A stretch of DNA of 15,348 bases from an uncultured Bacilli bacterium (GTDB lineage Bacteria > Bacillota_I > Bacilli_A > RF39 > UBA660): the NCBI GenBank assembly GCA_934101745.1, contig CAKOSD010000009.1:1-15348 (forward strand). Direction: 5' to 3'. Of this stretch, positions 1 through 6,353 are shown piece after piece. Below the pieces are notes generated by a model. It worked only from the letters and a program-made list of their open reading frames with translations. It ran no database searches and was not told where the DNA came from. A program made the position numbers and the translations under genes. The first letter of the stretch is position 1. The number at the start of each line of letters is the position of its first letter.

Positions 1-2124
1 TTCACTAATATATTCGAGTATTGCTTGAGCTAGGCTCATACCATCATAAGTTGCAGTTCCTCTTCCTAGTTCATCAAATAATATCAAACTATTTTTAGTA
101 GCTCCTTTAATTGCATTTCTTGCTTCTTTCATCTCAACCATAAATGTAGATTCTCCACTAACTAAGTCATCGGAGGCACCTATACGAGTAAATATTTTAT
201 CAATAATTGGTAAAGTAGCCTTTTTGGCGGGAACAAAAGAACCTGTTTGCGCCATAATAATAATAATAGCCAGTTGGCGCATGAAAGTAGATTTACCACT
301 CATATTTGGCCCGGTTATCAAAAGAGTATTAATATTTTCAGGCATCAAGCAATCATTAGGAACATATAAGCCGTTACTTACTGCCTCTACTACCGGGTGG
401 CGACCATCTTTTATTTTAATTTCCTTTTCTAGGGTTAATGTAGGTCTTACTAAATTATACTCTTCAGCACATACAGCCAGGGAAATTAAAGCATCTATCT
501 CACTTAAAATTTCGGCATCTTTCTTTAAAGAAAAAATATGTTCTTTAACTTTATCTTTTATTTCATTGAACAAATTATATTCTAAATCAATAATTCTTTC
601 TTCCGCATTTAAAATTAAGGCTTCTTTTTCTTTTAAAGCCGGAGAAATAAAACGCTCACAGTTAGTTAAAGTTTGTCTGCGTTCCCAGCCAAAGTCTTCC
701 ATAACCATTTTACTTTGACCTTTAGATACTTCAATATAGTAACCAAATATTTTATTGTAACCAACTTTTAAATTTTTGATACCGGTTTCTTCTTTTAGAG
801 TCTCTTCAAAAGAGGCTATGAATTCTTTGCCCCCACTTCTAATGCTACGTAGTTCATCTAATTCTTTATTGTATCCTGATTTAATTAAAGAACCTTCTTT
901 AACGGTAACAGGCGGATTTTCAAATACAGCCTGATCTAATAAATTATAAACTTCGGTATTAGGCTCTAGTTCATAATTAAAATTCAATTTTTTGACATCA
1001 TCTATTATGTTTGGCAATATGCCCAAACTTTTTTTAATTTGCAATAAATCTCTAGCATTCATATTACCAGAAATTAATTTTCCACATAATCTTTGTAAAT
1101 CGTAAACTTGATATAAATATTCTCTTAGTTCATCCTTAATAATAAATTCAGTGTTAATTTTTTCAATAGCATCATAGCGTTTATTTAACTCTTCAATATC
1201 TTTTAACGGATGAAGAAGCCAACTTTTAAGTTTGCGGGATCCCATCGCTGTTTTACACTTATCTATTAACCATAAAAGACTATACGTTCTTTCTTTTAAT
1301 CGGATAGTTTCAAACAATTCTAAATTGCGAACGGTATGGATATCCATATTTAAGTATTTATCTTTATCAATAACGTTTATTTCTCTTATATTAGAAATAT
1401 CTTTCATATTAGTTACAACTAAATAATAAAATAAATGTTTAAGACCAGTAACAAACTTATCATCTAAATCTTTATAAAGATATGGATAATCTTCTTCTAA
1501 ATAATGGTTATTATAAGATATTTCAATCCCGTAATTATTTTTTAAAATTTGAATTAAAGAGAGATTACTATTATCAGTTAAAATAACTTCTTTAATTCCT
1601 AGGTTAATTATCTCACTAAGTAAGGAATCGTTATTATGTTTTATCTGGCTAACCATACATTCCCCAGTAGAAATATCAGCATAGGTTAATATATAAGTAT
1701 TACCATAATCTAAAATACTGGCAATATAATTATTATCTTTCGGTTGCATCATTTCATAATCAGTTAGAGTGCCTTTACTAATTACTTGAATAACGCCTCT
1801 TTTTACCATGCCTTTGGTGGTTTTAGGGTCTTCTAATTGTTCACATATGGCCACCTTATAACCTTTGTCAATCAATTTTTCAATATAGGGTTTAACAGAA
1901 TGAAAAGGTACACCACACATAGGTATACGCTCACTTAAGCCGGCATTTTTACCAGTTAGAGTTAATTCTAATTCTCTAGCGGCAGTTTCACCATCTTCAA
2001 AAAACAATTCATAAAAATCGCCAATCCGATAAAATAATAATTCTTCTAAATGTTTATTTTTTATATCCAAATATTGTTGCATCATTGGACTTAATTCTTC
2101 ATACTTTACTTCATTTCTTTTCAT
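1..2124 (-). CDS. mutS: DNA mismatch repair ATPase MutS, C-terminus cut off by the window start
   Basis: MutS recognises mismatches and small loops in DNA and uses ATP to recruit MutL. Seen by translating the minus strand: 708 codons without a stop, running off the window start. The N-terminal mismatch-reading motif GDFYELF is at residues 35-41 (F37 and E39 are the F-x-E residues). A lever/clamp region follows. The ABC-type ATPase has Walker A GPNMSGKST from residue 605 and Walker B ILFDELGRGT with D684-E685. Family members are about 850-900 residues, so roughly the last 150 (rest of the ATPase, helix-turn-helix dimer contacts) lie outside. The start is the ATG of MKRNEVKYEE. It has no GGAGG site, but GTGAT six bases upstream matches the GGTGAT-type sites of the neighbouring genes. 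Upstream lies a DUF421 gene on the same strand 125 bp away, and mutS has its own promoter in that gap. No odd residues were seen. Confidence 0.97.
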   Translation of the reverse strand, partial: MKRNEVKYEELSPMMQQYLDIKNKHLEELLFYRIGDFYELFFEDGETAARELELTLTGKNAGLSERIPMCGVPFHSVKPYIEKLIDKGYKVAICEQLEDPKTTKGMVKRGVIQVISKGTLTDYEMMQPKDNNYIASILDYGNTYILTYADISTGECMVSQIKHNNDSLLSEIINLGIKEVILTDNSNLSLIQILKNNYGIEISYNNHYLEEDYPYLYKDLDDKFVTGLKHLFYYLVVTNMKDISNIREINVIDKDKYLNMDIHTVRNLELFETIRLKERTYSLLWLIDKCKTAMGSRKLKSWLLHPLKDIEELNKRYDAIEKINTEFIIKDELREYLYQVYDLQRLCGKLISGNMNARDLLQIKKSLGILPNIIDDVKKLNFNYELEPNTEVYNLLDQAVFENPPVTVKEGSLIKSGYNKELDELRSIRSGGKEFIASFEETLKEETGIKNLKVGYNKIFGYYIEVSKGQSKMVMEDFGWERRQTLTNCERFISPALKEKEALILNAEERIIDLEYNLFNEIKDKVKEHIFSLKKDAEILSEIDALISLAVCAEEYNLVRPTLTLEKEIKIKDGRHPVVEAVSNGLYVPNDCLMPENINTLLITGPNMSGKSTFMRQLAIIIIMAQTGSFVPAKKATLPIIDKIFTRIGASDDLVSGESTFMVEMKEARNAIKGATKNSLILFDELGRGTATYDGMSLAQAILEYISE

Positions 2125-2142
2125 CTGTACATCACGAAACTT

Positions 2143-2171
2143 ATTGTATCAAATTTAGTATTTAAAGTCCA
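2143..2171 (-). promoter_or_regulatory. Promoter of mutS
   Basis: On the minus strand a -35 TGGACT (2166-2171) and a -10 TACAAT (2143-2148) are separated by exactly 17 bp. The -35 matches four and the -10 five of six consensus positions. The -10 ends only 18 bases before the mutS ATG, so the predicted leader is only about ten bases and carries little more than the GTGAT ribosome-binding motif. Confidence 0.6.
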
Positions 2172-2249
2172 CGCTATATCAATAAGTATTTAGAGTTTTT
2201 TTATATTTATTACTTAATTTTCTTTAAAAAATTCCCCTACTTCTTATTA

Positions 2250-2900
2250 TTAACGATTAACATCTTTATTTTTAATTATATAAATTTTATGTTTTTTAAA
2301 GAAGGCATAAAAAATATCAGTTGGTCCTAAACCTTTATTGTGTAAATTTTCTAAAAGCCAATCCTTACATTTATTAATATGAATTAGAGTATCATTTTGA
2401 ATAACCCCATCAATTATTAAAGCCATTGGATAAGAACTTTTCAATTTTAACAAGTTATAGGGAAAAATAGATAATTTACCATTCGGCTCTAAAAAAGCAT
2501 ATTCGATTTCTTCAATACTTTTAATACTATTTTGACGCAATTGAAATAATAAGTCATCTATAGAATAACGAGATTTAACCATTTCTTTATAGTTTATTTT
2601 GCCATTGGCTATAATTAATGAGGGTTTACCATCTAAAAAGTTGCGGACTTTCTTGGATTTAATGGATAAATAGGCTAAGGCTACTTCCATTATAACCAGT
2701 ACAACAATAGGAATAACCGTGTTTAATATGGTATCGTTAAAATTTTCAATAGAAATCGCCACTAACTCAGCAATTAAAATCGAGACAATAAGGTCCGTCG
2801 TTCCAAGTTGTCCTATTTCTCTTTTGCCCATAATACGATAAGAAATTAAAATAAAAAAATAGAAAAAAACTGTTTTCAAAGTAATTATTACTAAGTCCAC
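2250..2900 (-). CDS. DUF421/YetF-family membrane protein
   Basis: 216-residue membrane protein of the DUF421 (YetF/YrbG-like) family, whose biochemical role is not established. The N-terminus holds about three hydrophobic segments (roughly residues 3-20, 37-52 and 60-80). The family hallmark RIMGKREIGQL is at 22-32. The cytoplasmic part (from about residue 85) carries the typical GKPSLIIANGKI and the RYSIDDLLFQLR helix, followed by EYAFLEPNGKLSI. Start choice: GTG, preceded by GGTGAT with a short spacer, which is a good ribosome binding site; no ATG fits better. It diverges from the TIGR04086-like gene across 67 bp and lies upstream of mutS on the same strand. No clear terminator was seen after its stop, so read-through into mutS is possible. 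In Bacillus subtilis, as I recall, a DUF421 gene (yrbG) also sits near tgt and yrzE, which supports the assignment. Confidence 0.9.
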   Translation of the reverse strand: MDLVIITLKTVFFYFFILISYRIMGKREIGQLGTTDLIVSILIAELVAISIENFNDTILNTVIPIVVLVIMEVALAYLSIKSKKVRNFLDGKPSLIIANGKINYKEMVKSRYSIDDLLFQLRQNSIKSIEEIEYAFLEPNGKLSIFPYNLLKLKSSYPMALIIDGVIQNDTLIHINKCKDWLLENLHNKGLGPTDIFYAFFKKHKIYIIKNKDVNR

Positions 2901-2967
2901 TTATATCACCAGTTATATTATGAGTAATTTCTCTTAATTTTAAACATATATTTTATTAGGTGATTTT
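2901..2967. promoter_or_regulatory. Divergent promoter region between the DUF421 and TIGR04086-like genes
   Basis: This 67-bp gap separates two diverging genes, so it must carry both start signals unless one is read from elsewhere. On the minus strand a CATAAT -10-like hexamer is preceded 16 bp upstream by TTTAAA. On the plus strand the AT-rich run before AGGTGAT contains TATATT-like hexamers but no clear -35. The ribosome binding sites at both edges (GGTGAT minus, AGGTGAT plus) are clear, but the promoters are not. Confidence 0.35.
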
Positions 2968-3342
2968 ATGGAAAAAATTTCTTTCTATTTTAAAAGTATA
3001 TTAATATTGGGATTTTATTTATTTTTATTAAGTTTTATTAGTGCTTTATTTTATTTGTATACTAACATGTCTTATAATTTAAATTGCTTTTTCTTATTTA
3101 TTTTTACAAGTATAGGTTTTGCTATTTTAAACTTTTTTAATGGCAAGAAAACTCTTAATAAAGGTTATCTGGCGGGACTTAAGTTAGGAGGAATAATTTT
3201 ACTGGGATTTATTCTTATTAGTTTATTTACTAAAAATAGTTTTTCCTTAAGTCAATTAATATATTATGGTATTCTTTTATTAATTTCAGTAATTTCCGCC
3301 TCAATTGGTATTAATTATAAAGATAAACCTAATTTAAAATAA
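2968..3342 (+). CDS. TIGR04086/YrzE-like four-TM membrane protein
   Basis: 124-residue integral membrane protein with about four hydrophobic helices (near residues 8-31, 36-57, 69-87 and 93-113). The conserved stretch GKKTLNKGYLAGLKLG after helix 2, the FSLSQLIYYGILLLIS helix and the terminal SIGINYK are characteristic of the TIGR04086 family (B. subtilis YrzE), whose function is unknown. The start is an ATG after a strong AGGTGAT site. It is the only plus-strand gene in the window. Its last 14 bases overlap the end of the converging 102-residue gene. Its position next to tgt and a DUF421 gene resembles the Bacillus tgt-yajC-yrzE-yrbG neighbourhood, which fits the call. Confidence 0.8.
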   Translation: MEKISFYFKSILILGFYLFLLSFISALFYLYTNMSYNLNCFFLFIFTSIGFAILNFFNGKKTLNKGYLAGLKLGGIILLGFILISLFTKNSFSLSQLIYYGILLLISVISASIGINYKDKPNLK

Positions 3343-3357
3343 CAAATTCATTAGTTT
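3325..3357. terminator. Possible bidirectional stem-loop between convergent genes
   Basis: AAACCTAAT (3325-3333) can pair with ATTAGTTT (3350-3357), leaving one bulged C and a 16-base loop. The plus-gene stop codon lies in the loop and the minus-gene stop codon overlaps one arm. The stem is weak and neither side has a long T tract, so termination here is tentative. Confidence 0.35.
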
Positions 3358-3637
3358 CTAAATTTACATAGGATGAAGAGTTGATAATTTCTTTAGTTAC
3401 CGGATTAGTGACAGTATTCAAATAGCCATTTTGCACTAAATAATCAAGAGTAGCACTTTTATTAGTACATTTTTTATCTAATACGCAATCATGGGCTTTT
3501 TCTACCACCTTTTTGTTTAAAACCAACCACAATTTTGTTTCACGGTCATTTTTTATAGCTGTATAACTTTTATAGCCAACTAAACCGGCCATAATTAAGA
3601 TTAAAATACTAGAAATAATTTTACTGAAGTTTTCCAT
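3329..3637 (-). CDS. Small single-TM protein of unknown function, pilin-like layout
   Basis: I do not recognise this 102-residue protein with certainty. It has a hydrophobic N-terminal helix (about residues 6-24) and then a polar domain with two cysteines (C51 and C57). The segment [20 protein letters not shown] (63-82), followed by SSYVNL, resembles the exported C-terminal half of small pseudopilin-like proteins. That suggests an extracytoplasmic domain with a disulfide; this is inference. It follows tgt, where Bacilli often carry yajC, which is also a small single-TM protein, but the YajC sequence pattern is absent. The ATG lies inside the last codons of tgt (17-base overlap). The nearest AGGAG is 16 bases upstream, too far for normal initiation, so translation is probably coupled to the end of tgt. 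Its stop lies inside the end of the converging plus-strand gene. Confidence 0.75.
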   Translation of the reverse strand: MENFSKIISSILILIMAGLVGYKSYTAIKNDRETKLWLVLNKKVVEKAHDCVLDKKCTNKSATLDYLVQNGYLNTVTNPVTKEIINSSSYVNLETNEFVILN

Positions 3638-4739
3638 AATATTTTTTTATGAACTCCTCTCTGTATTTTAGAAGACGATCTTCTTTAATAGCACTTCTTA
3701 ATTCTTCGGTTAAGTTAATTAAGTAATGAATATTATGAATCGAAAGCAAACGGGCTCCAAAAGTTTCTTCACAATTAATTAAATGTTTAATATAGGCTTT
3801 AGTGTAATTTTGACAAGCATAACAAGTACAGCCTTCCTCAACTGGAGTAAAATCTTCTTTGTATTTAGCATTTTTAATATTTATTTTACCATAGCGCGTT
3901 AGAGCGTGACCATGACGAGCAAGTCTAGTTGGGGAAACGCAATCAAAAATATCAACACCATTACAGACATTTTCTACAATATCAATAGGATCTCCTACTC
4001 CCATTAGGTATCTAACTTTATCTTTTGGAAGATAAGAGGTAGCATAACGCACCATCTTATATTGCGTTTTCTTATCCTCACCAACGCTAGTGCCACCTAT
4101 GGAATAGCCATCAAAGTCCATTTTTACTAATTCTTCTACGCAATGACGACGTAAATCTTCATATTCGCCACCTTGTACAATGCCAAAAAGACTCTGATTA
4201 TGATTGTTAAAAACGTCTTTTCCTCTCTTAGCCCATCTTAATGTTCTTTCAACGGAATTTTTACAATAATCATAAGTAGCCGGATAGCCGATACATTCAT
4301 CAAAACTCATGGCAATGTCACTGTCTAACTTATTTTGAATTTGAATAGATTTTTCCGGAGTTAATAATAAAGCATCGCCGTTATACTGATTTTTAAATTT
4401 TACCCCTTCTTCGGTAATATCTTTTCTTTTGGCTAAAGAAAAAACTTGGAATCCTCCTGAATCGGTTAAAATTGGTCCATTCCAATTCATAAATTTATGA
4501 AGTCCCCCAGCGTGGTTTATAATATCTTCACCAGGTCTTAACCATAAGTGATAAGTATTTGCTAAGATAATTCCAGCATGGTTAGCCTTTAATTCTTCGG
4601 GGGACAGAGTTTTTACAGTGGCTTGCGTTCCTACGGGCATAAACATAGGAGTTTCAAAAGTGCCATAATTAGTATGAATTAGTCCTAATCGGGCTCTAGT
4701 ATTTTTATCTTCTTTTAATAATTCGTATTTTATTTTCAT
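3621..4739 (-). CDS. tgt: Queuine/preQ1 tRNA-ribosyltransferase (TGT)
   Basis: This enzyme exchanges guanine-34 of GUN-anticodon tRNAs for preQ1 (bacterial pathway) during queuosine synthesis. The 372-residue length is normal for the bacterial enzyme. Visible motifs: [11 protein letters not shown] near residue 35; [11 protein letters not shown] with the general-base Asp near D93; FGIVQGG and SIGGTSVGE in the middle; [12 protein letters not shown] with the nucleophilic Asp near D266. The zinc site is CTCYAC (C304, C306, C309) plus the histidine near 335, spaced as in the Zymomonas enzyme. Start: a TTG lies six codons further upstream in frame, but the ATG of MKIKYELL is preceded by GCGAGGT at proper spacing, so it is preferred. 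It has its own promoter, embedded in the upstream gene's terminator, and overlaps the 102-residue gene downstream by 17 bases. No queA or other queuosine gene is adjacent here. Confidence 0.97.
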   Translation of the reverse strand: MKIKYELLKEDKNTRARLGLIHTNYGTFETPMFMPVGTQATVKTLSPEELKANHAGIILANTYHLWLRPGEDIINHAGGLHKFMNWNGPILTDSGGFQVFSLAKRKDITEEGVKFKNQYNGDALLLTPEKSIQIQNKLDSDIAMSFDECIGYPATYDYCKNSVERTLRWAKRGKDVFNNHNQSLFGIVQGGEYEDLRRHCVEELVKMDFDGYSIGGTSVGEDKKTQYKMVRYATSYLPKDKVRYLMGVGDPIDIVENVCNGVDIFDCVSPTRLARHGHALTRYGKINIKNAKYKEDFTPVEEGCTCYACQNYTKAYIKHLINCEETFGARLLSIHNIHYLINLTEELRSAIKEDRLLKYREEFIKKYYGKLQ

Positions 4740-4757
4740 ATAGTACCTCGCTTTCAA

Positions 4758-4786
4758 ATTATATCAAAAAAATAGACTATCGTCTA
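4758..4786 (-). promoter_or_regulatory. Promoter of tgt
   Basis: A perfect -10 TATAAT (4758-4763) is preceded by a 17-bp spacer and a -35 TAGACG (4781-4786, four of six matches). The -35 lies in the loop of the preceding gene's terminator and overlaps the last codons of that gene; the spacer contains the terminator's 3' arm and T tract. Confidence 0.65.
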
Positions 4787-4803
4787 GCAAGAAATAGTCT
4801 ATT
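4766..4803 (-). terminator. Rho-independent terminator of the 490-residue protein gene, overlapping its stop codon
   Basis: On the minus strand AATAGACTAT (4794-4803) pairs perfectly with ATAGTCTATT (4771-4780) across a 13-base loop, followed by further T residues (4766-4770). The TAG stop codon straddles the start of the 3' arm. The stem is AT-rich, but the perfect 10-bp pairing and the T tract make it convincing. Confidence 0.7.
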
Positions 4804-6249
4804 ATGGGCATATTCACTAACTGCAATTCCGAAATTAGTAAATGTCATTGGTACTTTGCGTTCCTTCATTAAATAATAAATAGCAATTTTTTCATCACTA
4901 GTTAATTTACGATAAGACGAACCAAATTGTTTAGTAATTTCCAAATCATTTAAAATACCTTGCAAAGTTATATTTAAAGCATAACTTCCTTTTTGAATAT
5001 TTTGAGTTGCAAAAGTCATGAATAATTTCCGGTCAGCAATATTATCAAGAAGATTTAAAGAAACAGCACGTAATTTTAACTTTTCTAAAGGATAAGAAGT
5101 CAAATTATAATAATCGATTATAGTGAAAGTACGTTTATTTTCAGAATCAGAAACAGGAATACCATTTTGCAAGTAATAACACATAATATCTAAAATTGAT
5201 TCTATATATTCACGTTCATACTCTTCTACTTTATTTAGATGAATAATAAATTCTTCTTCAAGATTATTTTCTTTACTGGCTTGATATAGCATTTCCTTCA
5301 TGGCTTTATGACCTATTTTTTCATTATATTTTGTAAGACGACTTTCCATCAAGTCTTCTATGGTCATATAATGTTGCATAAATTCTTGAAAAATCTCGTT
5401 TCGTCTTTTTTGGGCCGGTGTATTCTTTATCTCTTCTTCTTTTTTTATATCTAACTTTTTAAGGCAATCATCAATAATATTTAAAATCATTTGTTCTCTA
5501 TTAAATAAAACATTGCGAGCATTTTTATCAGTTATGGTGTCAAAATATTTGGTAAAGTGTTTAATAATTGCATTTCTGGTACATTTTAAAGTTTTTAAAT
5601 CTTGAGTGATAAGAATAGACCTTATTTTACTATCTTGATTTTCTAAATCATTGTTAATAATTTTATTTATTTCTAAAACATTTACTCTTGCTAGAAAATT
5701 AACGGTAGGATTTGCTAATACTTTCTTATATTTTTCTAGTTTTTGACGATAAAAACTTTTTTCAAAATTACTAGCATAATTAATTAAATAAATTTCGGCA
5801 TATCTTTTTATATCAGCGGCCGCCAGACCGGTTTCCTCTTCAACTTCTTCTAAGGCAATATCTATTGGCAATAAACGGTTATAGGCATTAATTAAAGCAT
5901 TAAAATAATTAGAATATAAAGTCTTTAATTCATTGTTTTTTATAATGGCATCTTGTTCTTCCTTAGATAATTCATGTTTTTTTAACTCTAACATTTCCTT
6001 TTTGGCTCTATCTTTTTTCAAATGGCAAAAGGCATAATGCACCTCTTCAAGCATATCAGGTAAATTTTTAGTTGATGCTCGATTATAATAAAAATTATTG
6101 ACATATTTAGTTAATTGTTCAACTGTTAATTTATGTTCTTTAGCAAAATCAGCAATAGCAGTATATATTTCCTTTTTAGTTTTACCATCGGCGATAGCCG
6201 TTCCAATTACGGCATAACATTCTCTTATAATTTCATTTCTTTCTGACAT
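4777..6249 (-). CDS. Uncharacterised 490-residue helical protein with internally similar HTH-like segments
   Basis: I do not recognise this protein. It is predicted soluble (no signal peptide or TM segment), rich in Lys, Glu and Leu, and almost entirely helical. Two segments look alike: residues 24-59 (containing LTVEQLTKYVNNFYYNRAS) and residues 124-160 (containing LAAADIKRYAEIYLINYAS). Both have a short helix, a turn and an amphipathic helix, as in helix-turn-helix modules. A third, weaker candidate is near 373-398 (FTIIDYYNLTSYPLEKLKLR). This raises a nucleic-acid-binding role, but no catalytic motif is visible. Start: an ATG five codons upstream begins the G-run itself; the ATG of MSERNE is placed correctly after GGGGGG, so it is preferred. 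It appears monocistronic, with a promoter upstream and a strong terminator at its stop. Confidence 0.85.
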   Translation of the reverse strand: MSERNEIIRECYAVIGTAIADGKTKKEIYTAIADFAKEHKLTVEQLTKYVNNFYYNRASTKNLPDMLEEVHYAFCHLKKDRAKKEMLELKKHELSKEEQDAIIKNNELKTLYSNYFNALINAYNRLLPIDIALEEVEEETGLAAADIKRYAEIYLINYASNFEKSFYRQKLEKYKKVLANPTVNFLARVNVLEINKIINNDLENQDSKIRSILITQDLKTLKCTRNAIIKHFTKYFDTITDKNARNVLFNREQMILNIIDDCLKKLDIKKEEEIKNTPAQKRRNEIFQEFMQHYMTIEDLMESRLTKYNEKIGHKAMKEMLYQASKENNLEEEFIIHLNKVEEYEREYIESILDIMCYYLQNGIPVSDSENKRTFTIIDYYNLTSYPLEKLKLRAVSLNLLDNIADRKLFMTFATQNIQKGSYALNITLQGILNDLEITKQFGSSYRKLTSDEKIAIYYLMKERKVPMTFTNFGIAVSEYAHNRLFLARR

Positions 6250-6275
6250 TTTAATTCCCCCCATCTGTGTAACTT

Positions 6276-6305
6276 ATACTAACACATTATCTTATAAAAA
6301 GGCAA
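6276..6305 (-). promoter_or_regulatory. Probable promoter of the 490-residue protein gene
   Basis: On the minus strand, TTGCCT (6300-6305) is followed after 18 bp by an extended -10, TG-T-TAGTAT, whose hexamer is at 6276-6281. The match is moderate. The predicted leader is about 20 bases and carries the GGGGGG ribosome binding site. Confidence 0.45.
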
Positions 6306-6308
6306 TGG

Positions 6309-6329
6309 TTTTTGAAGTGTTTTCAAAAA
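6309..6329. repeat. 8-bp perfect inverted repeat upstream of a promoter
   Basis: TTTTTGAA (6309-6316) and TTCAAAAA (6322-6329) form a perfect palindrome around five bases. It lies just upstream of the -35 of the 490-residue protein gene and overlaps the T tract of the GH3 gene's terminator. It could be an operator or part of a terminator structure, but its AT-only arms make chance possible. Confidence 0.4.
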
Positions 6330-6353
6330 AAATTTAGGAAAGAAAAAGCCTAA
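6325..6353 (-). terminator. Probable terminator of the GH3 gene, overlapping its stop codon
   Basis: On the minus strand TTAGG (6349-6353, including the TAG stop) pairs with CCTAA (6334-6338) across a pyrimidine-rich 10-base loop. It is followed by A and then eight T residues (6325-6332). The stem is short, but the T tract is long and lies immediately after the arm. Confidence 0.5.

Noticed and set aside
254..272. ATT/ATA triplet repeat in mutS near the Walker A codons.
   Set aside because: It encodes a run of Ile in a buried beta strand typical of the family. A three-base unit would not shift the frame, so phase variation is unlikely.
224..1426. Two plus-strand open frames (224-718 and 1232-1426).
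   Set aside because: They lie antisense within mutS, whose minus-strand translation is intact with all family motifs; their products have no recognisable features.
4740..4757. Upstream TTG start for tgt adding six residues.
   Set aside because: The added codons contain the ribosome binding site GAGG for the downstream ATG, so the shorter form is preferred.
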